From the NCBI RefSeq assembly GCF_002879865.1, contig NZ_PNXY01000032.1:1-64000 (forward strand): DNA of 64,000 nt, given 5' to 3'. Both the position numbers and the translations under genes were made by a program. This document shows, in pieces, positions 17,817 through 26,652 of the stretch (the first letter of the stretch is position 1; every line of letters begins with the position of its first letter). This DNA comes from Paraburkholderia rhynchosiae. Lineage in GTDB: Bacteria > Pseudomonadota > Gammaproteobacteria > Burkholderiales > Burkholderiaceae. The notes below the pieces were generated by a model. It saw nothing but the letters and a program-made list of their open reading frames with translations, was not told the origin of the DNA and did no database searches.

Positions 17817-19135
17817 GAGTCCGCGAAGCCGGCGACAAACGCGTGGCTCGCGTTGCCGTCCGTCAATTCGTCGGTACGCTGGCCGAGGAACGAATCGATC
17901 GTCTCATGCTGCGCGACGGCATCGTCGGCAAGCGGGTCCGCGCCCTGCTGATATTCGCCCATTTGCAGCAGCAGTTCGACATCGTCGTACTTCGCGATGA
18001 GCTTGCGCATGCGCGCGGCGCCGTCGCAATGCTCGGGCCTCGCGACCAGCGTCATCACTCGGCTCAGGCTGTGCAGCACGTCGATCGCGGGATAGCGGTT
18101 GCGCGCCGCGATGGCACGCGAGAGCACCAGATGCCCGTCGAGAATGCCGCGCACTTCCTCGCTAATCGGATCATTGCCCTCTTCGTCTTCGGCAAGCACC
18201 GTATAAAACGCCGTGATCGAGCCTTGCTGGCCCATGCCGGCACGCTCGAGCAGGCGCGGCAACTCCGCGAAGATCGACGGCGGAAAACCACGTCGTGTCG
18301 GGGGCTCGCCGGCCGACAAGCCGATCTCCCGCTGTGCGCGCGCAAAACGCGTCAACGAGTCCATCATCAGCAGCACGCGCAGGCCGCAATCGCGGAAGTA
18401 CTCGGCAATCGCAGTGCCCACATAAGCCGCTTTCGCGCGCTCGATCGACGAACGGTCGGAGGTCGCGCACACCACCACGCTGCGCGCCATGCCGTCCTCG
18501 CCAAGTATCAGCTCGATAAACTCGCGCACCTCGCGGCCGCGCTCGCCGATCAGCACGATCACGTTGACGTCGCACTCGGCGCCGCGCGCGAGCATGCCAA
18601 GCAAGGTGCTCTTGCCGACGCCCGCAGGCGCGAAGATGCCGACGCGCTGACCTTCGCCCACGGTCATGAGGCCGTCGATCACGCGCACGCCGGTGTTCAG
18701 CGGCGTGTCGACCATGCGCCTCGTCAGCGGGTCGGGGGCGGCGGACATCACGGGGCGCGGCGCGTCGCACTGGATGGGACCGGCGCCGTCCATCGGCTCG
18801 CCGAGTCCGTCGAGCACGCGCCCTAGCAGCGCCTCGCCGACCGGCACCGAGAGCGGACGCCCGAGCCCCGTCACGCGCGTGGTGCGCGACAGTCCGGCCA
18901 CGCTGCCGAACGGCGCAAGCAACGCGAACTGACGCGTGAAGCCGACCACTTCCGCGCGTTGTAGCAGTACGCCGCGCGCGTCGCGCAGTTCGCACTGTTC
19001 GCCGAGCGTCGCGTCGAGCCCGCCCACCTTCAGCAAGGTCCCGACAGCCTCGACGACTTTGCCGTGCCGCGCGGTGCCGTCCGCGATCAGGAGCTCGTCG
19101 CCCAATGCGTCCATGAAAGCGGTGACCTCGTTCAT
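17813..19135 (-). CDS. hrcN: HrcN (SctN), T3SS ATPase
   Basis: 440 residues from the ATG at 19135, which overlaps the hrpF stop. The open frame continues to 19408, but that extension is the hrpF gene in another frame. The Walker A loop is in APAGVGKSTLL and Walker B in RVLLMMDSLTRFA. The downstream DEEGNDPISEEVRGILDGH motif is strongly conserved in SctN/FliI. The hexamer unfolds substrates and releases chaperones at the sorting platform. Its regulator SctL (hrpF) is immediately upstream and the stalk gene immediately downstream. Confidence 0.97.
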   Translation of the reverse strand: MNEVTAFMDALGDELLIADGTARHGKVVEAVGTLLKVGGLDATLGEQCELRDARGVLLQRAEVVGFTRQFALLAPFGSVAGLSRTTRVTGLGRPLSVPVGEALLGRVLDGLGEPMDGAGPIQCDAPRPVMSAAPDPLTRRMVDTPLNTGVRVIDGLMTVGEGQRVGIFAPAGVGKSTLLGMLARGAECDVNVIVLIGERGREVREFIELILGEDGMARSVVVCATSDRSSIERAKAAYVGTAIAEYFRDCGLRVLLMMDSLTRFARAQREIGLSAGEPPTRRGFPPSIFAELPRLLERAGMGQQGSITAFYTVLAEDEEGNDPISEEVRGILDGHLVLSRAIAARNRYPAIDVLHSLSRVMTLVARPEHCDGAARMRKLIAKYDDVELLLQMGEYQQGADPLADDAVAQHETIDSFLGQRTDELTDGNASHAFVAGFADS

Positions 19136-19995
19136 CGAGGGGCTCCGGTGGAGTCGGATGGGTCGCCTCGTGGGTCGGCTTGTTGGTCGGCTTGTGCGTC
19201 GTATGAAAAGTCGGCGCGTGCGTCGGCGAGGAAATCGGCTTGTGTATCGCTGCCGGGGTCGGGCGTCGCGTGTGTCGCGATTTCCGCAGCATTCGCAGCA
19301 GAAGCACCGCCCTCGCCGTCCGTCTGCGCAACGCACCTTATTGCGCAGGCAATCGCGCGCAGTTGCGCAGGCAGGCCCGCTTCGATCAGCCCATGATCCC
19401 ACTCGCACACGCAGCTGCCGGGTTCCGCCGCGGCATCGCTCACCACTTCCGGGTTGACCGGCCAGCGGTGCTCGTCGCAGGTGCGTCGAAACGCGCGCGT
19501 CGCGTCCTCGACATCACAGGCGGCGACACGCACCGTCAGGAACGACACGCCTTCGAGGCTGCGCGAAATGCCCGCCGCAATCTGCGCGAACAGCGCTTCG
19601 CGATCCGCTTCGCCGAGCACTCGCGTGACCGTGCGCATCACGATGTCCGCGATGCGCTCGCGCAACGCCGTCAGCAGATCCCGCTCGGTGGCCGCGCCGC
19701 GCAGCATCGACTCATGTGCCTCGCGCAATGCGCGGCGCCGCCCCGCCTCGTAACCGAGCCGCGCGGCATTGTCGTATTTCGTTTGCGCCGCTTGCAGCAC
19801 GCGCTCACCCTCTTCGGTGGCCGCCTGCCGTATCGCGTCGGCGTCGCGCTGCGCGGCCGCGAGCATTTCATCCGCGCGACGCTCGAAGTGATCGGACGCG
19901 CGATCGAGTTCGATCAGTTGCGCGAGTTCCGGCGCGCGCAGCACATCACGATTGATGCCGATGCCGCCTTGCGGCGCTCTTAGCCAAATAACCAT
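19132..19995 (-). CDS. hrpF: HrpF (SctL/HrpB5-type), ATPase regulator of the sorting platform
   Basis: 287 residues from the ATG at 19995 (GGAG five bases before it, start overlapping hrpH). The N-terminus MVIWLRAP and an Ala/Glu/Arg-rich helix from about 35 to 110 match the SctL/FliH type, followed by a globular part to about 230. Unusually, the last 50 residues are an Asp/Ala/Gln-rich tail with repeats of the type AD(A/Q)(Q/R)AD, probably disordered. SctL dimers bind the ATPase and the cytoplasmic SctQ pods. Confidence 0.88.
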   Translation of the reverse strand: MVIWLRAPQGGIGINRDVLRAPELAQLIELDRASDHFERRADEMLAAAQRDADAIRQAATEEGERVLQAAQTKYDNAARLGYEAGRRRALREAHESMLRGAATERDLLTALRERIADIVMRTVTRVLGEADREALFAQIAAGISRSLEGVSFLTVRVAACDVEDATRAFRRTCDEHRWPVNPEVVSDAAAEPGSCVCEWDHGLIEAGLPAQLRAIACAIRCVAQTDGEGGASAANAAEIATHATPDPGSDTQADFLADARADFSYDAQADQQADPRGDPSDSTGAPR

Positions 19996-20744
19996 GTCAA
20001 CTCCGGAAACAGCGTGCCGCAGATGAGCAGAAAGTCCGCCGATTCGTCGGGATCGGGCGACGCGGATGCACCTTTCGCATCGGCATCGCGGTCCAGCGCA
20101 ATGGCGATCAAGGTCCGGGCAGGCGCGAGCGTCCACGCGTCGTCGCGTTCGAACAGCAAATGTCCGGCGCGCGCCAATGCATCGACAGCAAGATCAGTGG
20201 AAAGCGCGGCGCTAACCGAAGGTGCATTCACGCCGAGTTGCGCAAGCACGGCCAACGCGTGTTCACCCAATGCATCGCTCAACGCGCGCCGCGTGGCGCC
20301 CGAAACGATCCGGCGCAACATCCCACGCGACGGATAGATCGCCCGCGCCGCGAGCACCCGGCGCAACCACGCGCCGTCGAGCAGCGCAAGGCGGTTCGCA
20401 CGCGGCGCGAACGCACTGACGGGCACGGCCGGACCGAGCCAGACCTCGCGCGCGACGTACCATGCGCGGCTTGCATCGCTCGTGAACGGCACGCCCCACA
20501 GCCTGCACTGCTCTTCGCCGGAGCGCGCTGCAGCCTCCGCGATGCGCGCTTCGTATGCGGTAAGCCACTGAAGCAGGCGCGACGCGGCAGGTATCTCGAC
20601 ATCGGCGAGCGCGCTTTCTTCCGCTTGCGCTTCTTCTTCCGCTTGCGCTTGTTGCCCCGCTTCGTGCTCCGCTTCTGACTGCACTTCCGCCACGACTTCC
20701 GCGTGCCCTTCAGTCCCGAATGCTTCGACGCGAGCCTCGTTCAT
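19980..20744 (-). CDS. hrpH: HrpH (SctK/HrpB4-type), sorting platform protein
   Basis: 254 residues between hrcJ and hrpF, overlapping both. The N-terminal 45 residues are very rich in Glu, Ala and Gln. The remainder is helical with little motif conservation, as usual for SctK, which links the SctD ring to the SctQ/L/N platform. The assignment is by position and length; the acidic N-terminal extension is a local peculiarity. Confidence 0.8.
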   Translation of the reverse strand: MNEARVEAFGTEGHAEVVAEVQSEAEHEAGQQAQAEEEAQAEESALADVEIPAASRLLQWLTAYEARIAEAAARSGEEQCRLWGVPFTSDASRAWYVAREVWLGPAVPVSAFAPRANRLALLDGAWLRRVLAARAIYPSRGMLRRIVSGATRRALSDALGEHALAVLAQLGVNAPSVSAALSTDLAVDALARAGHLLFERDDAWTLAPARTLIAIALDRDADAKGASASPDPDESADFLLICGTLFPELTWLFG

Positions 20745-21511
20745 GTAGCGGCTCCGTCAGCCTGTCTGCGAAAACGCATGCCCACGCTCTTCAAGCCCGA
20801 ACCGAAACGGCGCGCGAGCCACGCGAGCAAAGCAGCGAGCAAACCCGCCGCAACGATTCCGCCCGCCCATAACCACTCCGGCGGCACGCGCGGCGCAACG
20901 GGCGCCGGCGGCTCGGGCGCCGCCGTGCCCGGCACCATCGTCACGCTGACGTTGTCGTAGGTCAGACCCTCGACTGCATGCACGACGAGGTTCTTCAGGT
21001 TCGGTGTGAGCGTCGATACGTCCGTGCCCGGCAAGTACTTGATGAACACCGCGGCCGACGACGGCTTGACCGTCGCTGCAAGCGGATCGTTGTTCGGCAG
21101 CACGATCTGTACGTTTGCATACGCCACTCCGTCGATTCGCGACAGCACCTCGGACAGTTGCTGCGATACGCCGTAGATGAAGCGCACACGCTCCTCGGTC
21201 GGGGTCGAAATCAGTCCGTCCTTCTTGAACATGTCGCCCAGATTCTGGAAGCGCTGATGCGGCAGGCCGTGCGCGCGCAGCACGTCCATTGCGCGGGCGA
21301 ACTGGTCGCTTTCCACCGCGACGCTCCACGTCTTGCCGCCGTCGTCGCTCAGCTTGTTCGCGTCGACGCGCGCATCGAGCAGCACGGCCAGCATGTCGTT
21401 CGCGTCGCTCTCCGACAGCTGCGCGAAAAGCTGCTTGCTGCAACCGGTCATCAACACCGCGACGAAACACAGCAGCACGGCCGTGCGCGCCAGCTTGAGG
21501 TAGGAAGCCAT
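20741..21511 (-). CDS. hrcJ: HrcJ (SctJ), inner-ring lipoprotein of the T3SS basal body
   Basis: 256 residues. A lipoprotein signal peptide ends in LMTGCSKQ. The conserved YscJ/FliF region (YGVSQQLSEVLSRIDGV, ARVQIVLPNNDPL-like segment) covers residues 25-190. A single C-terminal transmembrane helix (about 210-235) is followed by a short basic tail. It forms the inner ring together with SctD (hrpW). It overlaps hrpH by ATGA and lies 27 bases after hrpJ. Confidence 0.95.
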   Translation of the reverse strand: MASYLKLARTAVLLCFVAVLMTGCSKQLFAQLSESDANDMLAVLLDARVDANKLSDDGGKTWSVAVESDQFARAMDVLRAHGLPHQRFQNLGDMFKKDGLISTPTEERVRFIYGVSQQLSEVLSRIDGVAYANVQIVLPNNDPLAATVKPSSAAVFIKYLPGTDVSTLTPNLKNLVVHAVEGLTYDNVSVTMVPGTAAPEPPAPVAPRVPPEWLWAGGIVAAGLLAALLAWLARRFGSGLKSVGMRFRRQADGAAT

Positions 21512-21538
21512 CTTGTCCGTCCTGTCGTTCGTACTCGG

Positions 21539-21976
21539 CTACTGGTTCTTCATCAACGTCTGCACGGAGCCCTTGGTGCCCTGCGCGACCGCCTCGCCGA
21601 CATACAGCTTGCCGACCATCTCCGACACCTGCATCTGCACCTTGATGGACTGCGCGGCGGCCTCTTGCGGCGACATCAGCGGGGCATCGCCGGCAAAGCG
21701 GTCCACATCGCCGCGCAAGGTCGCAACCGCGTGGTCTTCCTGGGTGACGACTTCCGTCAACGCCGAAGGACCATGCGAGTGGGAAGCGCTCGGCGGCGCA
21801 AGACGCGCCGCATCGAGCTTGCTGCGAAACAGATCGACGAGTTCAGAGCCTGGTTCGGGCATCGTGCCCGCTGCGCCGCCCACTTCGCCGCCGGGCAAAG
21901 GCCGGGTCATGCTCTCCTCGCGCGTGATCGCGGAGGTGGGCTCGAGCGGCGGCAACGGTGGAATCATGGGGTTCAT
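21539..21976 (-). CDS. hrpJ: HrpJ (SctI/HrpB2-type inner rod protein)
   Basis: 145 residues. The N-terminus is Pro/Ser-rich and disordered. The C-terminal 45 residues form an amphipathic helix ending in VGEAVAQGTKGSVQTLMKNQ, typical of SctI/HrpB2 inner-rod proteins, which anchor the pilus and are early substrates. It lies between hrpK and hrcJ, as in Ralstonia and Xanthomonas. Confidence 0.85.
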   Translation of the reverse strand: MNPMIPPLPPLEPTSAITREESMTRPLPGGEVGGAAGTMPEPGSELVDLFRSKLDAARLAPPSASHSHGPSALTEVVTQEDHAVATLRGDVDRFAGDAPLMSPQEAAAQSIKVQMQVSEMVGKLYVGEAVAQGTKGSVQTLMKNQ

Positions 21977-21992
21977 CGCGTGTCCTCCCAGG

Positions 21993-22457
21993 CTATGCGC
22001 GCAGATGGCGGCGCTGCATCAACTGCTGCAACGCGCCCTGATCGATCTGGGCCTCGGCCGCCGCGGGCGCGGCTTTCTGCTTGCCCATCAGCGTCATCAC
22101 GAGTTCGACCGAATCCGGGTCCTCATTGCGGTTCGCCACGTCGTTCGCGTAGACGCGCCAAGCCGGATCGTCGAGGCCGCACAGCGATACCGCGAGCAAC
22201 GCGGCCACGTAAGGGCCGAACGAGCCGCGCAGCGTGCGCTGTTCGAGCGTGCGCAGAAGGCGCACGGCATCCGCGAAGTCGCGCCGGCGGATCATCAGCC
22301 ATGCGTCCTACGCGTGCAGTTCGACGAAGTCGGGACGCAATACGTGCAGAGCGGCCAGCAGCCGCTCCGACTGTTCGATATGACCGTGCTTCGCGCCGAA
22401 CATCAGCGCCTCGATCAACGCGGATACGAGCCGGTTGCTGCATTTCGTCAGGGACAT
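21993..22457 (-). pseudogene. hrpK: hrpK (HrpB1/HrpK family) with an in-frame amber codon
   Basis: From the ATG at 22457 (strong AGGAG upstream) the frame encodes 49 residues and then meets TAG at 22308-22310. Beyond the stop the same frame runs on without interruption to 21993. Read through, it gives 154 residues, the usual HrpB1/HrpK length, and the join FVELHA-stop-DAWLMIRRRDF fits the family helix pattern, where an aromatic residue would be expected at the stop. Possible re-initiation codons lie just downstream (ATG at 22295). HrpK/HrpB1 is a small T3SS protein needed for full function in related systems. This may be a real nonsense mutation or a base-call error; it is the first gene of the leftward hrp operon. 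Confidence 0.75.
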
Positions 22458-22542
22458 GGAGCACTCCTCTTGAGATCAAACGCCTGTGCCTGCGTGTCTG
22501 CCGACGTGGCAAACGGCTGCGCGGTGGCCGACGCTGGGGTGA

Positions 22543-22605
22543 ACCGTAACGCGCACGGTCCGCCGCGGCAGTGCGTTGCGGCGAAGCGCGAGCGCGCCGA
22601 ACGAA
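22543..22605 (-). promoter_or_regulatory. hrpII box plus -10 for the leftward hrpK-hrcC operon
   Basis: TTCG-N16-TTCG on the minus strand at 22582-22605, with TACGGT (22543-22548) after 33 bases. The hrpK ATG is at 22457. Confidence 0.85.
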
Positions 22606-22662
22606 AGGCAGGGTTCGGCCGCGCCCCGTTCGCCTGAGAGCCGCCTCGCGCTCGCGGCCGGG

Positions 22663-22725
22663 TTCGGTGCGGGACCCACCGATTCGCTGCACCCGCGAAT
22701 CGCCGCGACGGATGCCGCAGACAAT
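22663..22725 (+). promoter_or_regulatory. hrpII box plus -10 for the rightward hrcU operon
   Basis: TTCG-N16-TTCG at 22663-22686, with GACAAT (22720-22725) after 33 bases. The hrcU ATG is at 22756. Together with the box at 22582-22605 it forms the divergent control region of the core T3SS. Confidence 0.85.
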
Positions 22726-22755
22726 CGGCCGCAATCCCTTGAAGAAGACTTCACG

Positions 22756-23823
22756 ATGGCCGACGAGAAGACCGAACAGCCAACCGACAAGAAGCTGCGC
22801 GATGCGCGCCGCGACGGCGAGACCGTGAAAAGCACGGACCTGCCGTTCGCCGCGATCCTGCTGGTTGCGTCGATCGGCTTCACCGTTGCCGGGCCGCGCA
22901 TGGCCGAACAGTTACGGTTGCTGATGCACCGCAGTCTCGACGTCGCACGGATGGAATCGCCCGGCGTGCAGTTGCACGACCTGCTCGTTGAAGCCGGTAC
23001 GGTCGCGTTGATGCTGATACTGCCCATCGCGCTCGGCGCGGCGATCACGGGCCTTGCCGCCCTCGCCGCGCAAGTGGGCTTGCAGATCTCCACGAAGCCG
23101 CTCGAACCGAAGTTCGATGCGATCAATCCCGCGTCGGGCCTCAAGCGCATTTTCTCGGTGCGCTCGCTGATCGATCTCGCGAAGACCGTAATCAAGGCCG
23201 TCGTGATTTCCGCGGTGCTGTGGAAGATGATCGTGCTGCTGATGCCGCTGATGATCGGCATCGTGTACGAGCCGATCGGCAGCATCGACGGTATCGGATG
23301 GGCCACGCTGTGCAAGGTGTTCGGCATCGCGGGCGCGCTGTATCTGGTGATCGGCGCCGTCGACTACGGCGTGCAGCGGTGGCTCTTCATCCGCGATCAC
23401 CGCATGAGCAAGGACGAAGTCAAGCGCGAGCACAAGAACTCCGAAGGCGACCCGCACATCAAGAACGAGCGCCGCAAGATCGCGCGCGAGTTCGCGTCGT
23501 CCGACCGGCAGCAGCCGGTGAAGAATGCGAACGTGGTCGTGGTGAACCCGACTCACTACGCGGTCGCGCTGCGCTATGTGCCCTCCGAATGCGGTCTGCC
23601 GCGCGTGATCGCCAAGGGCGTCGACGCTGATGCGCGTGTGATTCGCGAAGAGGCGGCGCGGCGCGGCATTCCAATCATCGGCAATCCCCCGCTCGCACGG
23701 GCGCTCTATCGCGTCACGCTGGACGACTCGATTCCCGAACCGCTGTTCGATGCGGTGGCCGCGGTGCTCGCGTGGGTCGAAAACATCGGCGGACGGCGCA
23801 GCGACGCCGACGCCATCATCTGA
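22756..23823 (+). CDS. hrcU: HrcU (SctU), autocleaving export-switch protein
   Basis: 355 residues from the ATG at 22756; an earlier open frame to 22576 would cross the hrpII promoter. Four hydrophobic segments lie in the first 215 residues, followed by a cytoplasmic domain with the autocleavage motif NPTHYAVAL. Cleavage between N and P in this family allows the change from early to late substrates. First gene of the rightward core operon; hrcV follows after 16 bases. Confidence 0.97.
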   Translation: MADEKTEQPTDKKLRDARRDGETVKSTDLPFAAILLVASIGFTVAGPRMAEQLRLLMHRSLDVARMESPGVQLHDLLVEAGTVALMLILPIALGAAITGLAALAAQVGLQISTKPLEPKFDAINPASGLKRIFSVRSLIDLAKTVIKAVVISAVLWKMIVLLMPLMIGIVYEPIGSIDGIGWATLCKVFGIAGALYLVIGAVDYGVQRWLFIRDHRMSKDEVKREHKNSEGDPHIKNERRKIAREFASSDRQQPVKNANVVVVNPTHYAVALRYVPSECGLPRVIAKGVDADARVIREEAARRGIPIIGNPPLARALYRVTLDDSIPEPLFDAVAAVLAWVENIGGRRSDADAII

Positions 23824-23839
23824 TATCACGGAGAAGCTC

Positions 23840-25765
23840 ATGTTCAAGACAGCCCGCCTCAACGAGTTCGGCGGCGAGGTCGCGATCGCATCGCTGATCG
23901 TTGCCGTCATCTCGCTGATGATCCTGCCGCTGCCGCCCTTCCTGATCGACGCGCTGCTGGGCCTGAACATCACGATCAGCGTAGTGCTGCTGACGGTCAC
24001 GATGTACATACCGAATGCGGCGTCGCTCTATTCGTTTCCGTCGCTGCTCCTGTTCACCACGCTGTTCCGCCTGTCGCTGAATATCGCGTCGACCAAGTCG
24101 ATCCTGCTGCATGCGGATGCGGGTCACATCATCGAGAGCTTCGGCGAACTCGTGGTGGGCGGCAACCTCGTGGTCGGGCTCGTGGTGTTCCTGATCATCG
24201 CGACCGTGCAGTTCATCGTGATCGCGAAAGGCTCGGAACGTGTTGCGGAAGTCGGCGCGCGCTTCACGCTCGACGCGATGCCGGGCAAGCAGATGAGTAT
24301 CGACGCCGACGTGCGCGCCGGCAACATGACGGCCGAAGACGCGCAGCGCCGCCGCGGCATGCTCGCAATCGAAAGCCAGTTGCATGGCGGCATGGACGGC
24401 GCGATGAAGTTCGTCAAGGGCGACGCGATCGCGGGACTCGTGATCACGCTCGTGAACATTCTCGCGGGCATCGTGATCGGCGTGAGCTATCACGGCATGA
24501 CGGCGGGGGAAGCGGCGAACCGCTTTTCCGTGCTGTCGATCGGCGACGCGATGGTCTCGCAGATTCCGTCGCTGCTGATTTCGGTCGCGGCGGGCATTCT
24601 CATCACGCGCGTCGCGGACGAACACGCCAAGCCGAGTTCGCTCGGCACGGAGATCGTGCGCCAGCTTTCGACCAGTTCGCGCGCGCTCTATAGCGCCGCC
24701 GTGCTGCTGGGCGGCTTCGCGCTGGTGCCCGGCTTTCCGTCGACGCTGTTCGTGCTGCTGGCCGCCGCGCTGTTCGCGGGTGGCCACGTGCTGCGCAAGC
24801 AGTTTAAGAGCAAGGAGCCGAATGCAGGCCCGGAATTGTCGTCGCTGCGCACCGACGGCTACAAAGGACAGCCGCCGACCATCGCCGCGCATCCGCCCGC
24901 CTTCGCCGCCCCGCTTTCGGTGCGTCTCGCGCCGCAGATCGCCACGCAACTCGACGCCGCCGCATTGAATCGCGCATTCGATTCGGCGCGCAGAGTGCTC
25001 GTCAACGATCTCGGGTTGCCGTTTCCGCGCACCGCCGTATGGACCGACGCGGCCGTGCCGAACGCATCGTACCAGGTCCTGCTGCACGATGTGCCGCAAC
25101 CGCCCGTCGAACTGTCGACCACCAAGACCGGCCGCGAACAGGCGCTCGCCGATGCGGTCGGCGACGCGGTGCGCCAGCATGCGCATCTCTTTCTCGGCTT
25201 GCAGGAAACGCAATGGATACTCGAGCGCGTGGGCACCGAGTACCCGGGGCTCGTCGCGGAAGTGCAGAAAGTCGTGCCCGTGCTGCGCATCGCCGAAGTG
25301 CTCAAGCGGCTGCTGGAGGAACACGTGCCCATCCGCAATTTGCGCGCGATCTTTGAGAGCCTTGTGAACTGGGGCGCCAAGGAAAAAGATCTGCTGCTGC
25401 TCACCGAATATGTGCGCGGTGATCTCGGCCGCTACATCGCACACCGGGCGACGGGCGGCACCGGACAGTTGCCCGCAATCGTGCTCGACGTCGAAGTGGA
25501 ACAGACGATCCGCCAGTCGATCAAGCAGACGCCGGCCGGCAACTTCCTCACGCTGGAACCGCAACAGGTCGAACAGTTGCTCGAAGCGGTCGAGGAACTC
25601 GCGGGCATGCAGCCGCCGGAGCGTCTCGCGGTGGTCACGTCGATGGATATCCGCCGCTATTTCCGGCGCATGATCGAGCAACGGATGAAGTGGCTTCAGG
25701 TGTATTCATTCCAGGAGCTGGGCGAAGAGGTCGATTTGCAGCCGGTCGGCCGCGTCGCGTTCTGA
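23840..25765 (+). CDS. hrcV: HrcV (SctV), export gate protein
   Basis: 641 residues from the ATG at 23840, preceded by GGAGAAG. Multiple membrane helices occupy roughly the first 310 residues. They include the FHIPEP-family loop between membrane helices (FTLDAMPGKQMSIDADVRAG). A cytoplasmic domain that forms the nonameric ring follows (C-terminal half, ending in the VDLQPVGRVAF region). It is somewhat shorter than many SctV proteins, but no conserved block seems lost. Confidence 0.97.
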   Translation: MFKTARLNEFGGEVAIASLIVAVISLMILPLPPFLIDALLGLNITISVVLLTVTMYIPNAASLYSFPSLLLFTTLFRLSLNIASTKSILLHADAGHIIESFGELVVGGNLVVGLVVFLIIATVQFIVIAKGSERVAEVGARFTLDAMPGKQMSIDADVRAGNMTAEDAQRRRGMLAIESQLHGGMDGAMKFVKGDAIAGLVITLVNILAGIVIGVSYHGMTAGEAANRFSVLSIGDAMVSQIPSLLISVAAGILITRVADEHAKPSSLGTEIVRQLSTSSRALYSAAVLLGGFALVPGFPSTLFVLLAAALFAGGHVLRKQFKSKEPNAGPELSSLRTDGYKGQPPTIAAHPPAFAAPLSVRLAPQIATQLDAAALNRAFDSARRVLVNDLGLPFPRTAVWTDAAVPNASYQVLLHDVPQPPVELSTTKTGREQALADAVGDAVRQHAHLFLGLQETQWILERVGTEYPGLVAEVQKVVPVLRIAEVLKRLLEEHVPIRNLRAIFESLVNWGAKEKDLLLLTEYVRGDLGRYIAHRATGGTGQLPAIVLDVEVEQTIRQSIKQTPAGNFLTLEPQQVEQLLEAVEELAGMQPPERLAVVTSMDIRRYFRRMIEQRMKWLQVYSFQELGEEVDLQPVGRVAF

Positions 25766-25790
25766 TAATGCCCTGACGGAACAGCACCCG

Positions 25791-26639
25791 ATGACACGCA
25801 TCCGATCCACGCGCGAAATACGCATCACGCCGCCCGTCGTGCCGCGCACCGGCGCCGCGGCGCATACATCCGCTATGTCGGGTACGTCCGGTACGTTTGC
25901 GACTTCGGACGATGCCCATCCCGACGCGCAACGTTTCGGCGCACTCTACGACGCCGCGCGTCAGCGAGCCGGTAACGACGCAGGCGAGCAGACGTCGCAA
26001 GATGATTCACCGGACGACCACGCGCGCGACCAGGACACACAAGCGCGCGACAAACGTCTTCATGACGACGCTTGCGCCGACACCGCATGTCCGGATGCAC
26101 CCGCTGTCGTCAGCACGCCATTGCCGATGCTGCCGCCGCTGCCCCCGTTACATCCGCTCTCCGGCGCGCTTGCAGCGCTGCGCAAGAATCGCCGCACATC
26201 TGCGGCGGATTCGCACGGCATGGCACGCGAGACCGGGGGCTCATCCACCCGGCAAAAAACGCCGAACGCCATGGGCGATCAGGACGACCCACATGACGCC
26301 AGCCCGGACGATCAGTTAGGCATCCGGATGATCCGCCGCTGCGCGCAAGCTGCCGAAGGCGATCTTCTCACCCAGCATCTTGCCGAACATGTGGCCGGCT
26401 TTTGCACGAGTCCAGCGGTCAAGCGCACGGGCCAGTGGGAGATCGCTGTCGAACTGGATCCGTCCATCCTGCCGCGCACGGAGCTGCATCTGAGCCTTTC
26501 GGGCTCGGCTCTAACGCTTCGTTTCGATAGCCGCGACCCGCGCGGCCGACAGCTAATCTGTGACAACAGCAACGAGTTGAAAACCCGCCTCGAAGCGCGT
26601 CTCGGCGGTCAGATCGCGGTGGACGTCACGGTTCTCTGA
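25791..26639 (+). CDS. hpaP: HpaP (SctP-type) substrate-specificity / length-control protein
   Basis: 282 residues. The first 190 are low-complexity, rich in Asp, Arg, Thr and Pro, with a Pro/Leu run near 120. The last 90 form a compact domain (WEIAVELDPSILPRTELHLS) like the C-terminal T3S4-type domain of SctP/HpaP proteins. It lies between hrcV and hrcQ, the standard place. Orthologues are poorly conserved outside the C-terminal domain. Confidence 0.82.
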   Translation: MTRIRSTREIRITPPVVPRTGAAAHTSAMSGTSGTFATSDDAHPDAQRFGALYDAARQRAGNDAGEQTSQDDSPDDHARDQDTQARDKRLHDDACADTACPDAPAVVSTPLPMLPPLPPLHPLSGALAALRKNRRTSAADSHGMARETGGSSTRQKTPNAMGDQDDPHDASPDDQLGIRMIRRCAQAAEGDLLTQHLAEHVAGFCTSPAVKRTGQWEIAVELDPSILPRTELHLSLSGSALTLRFDSRDPRGRQLICDNSNELKTRLEARLGGQIAVDVTVL

Positions 26640-26652
26640 AGGAGCCCGAATC

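Noticed and set aside
23816..25681. Long minus-strand open frame opposite hrcV
   Set aside because: Arg/His/Gln-rich antisense shadow of a strongly conserved gene.
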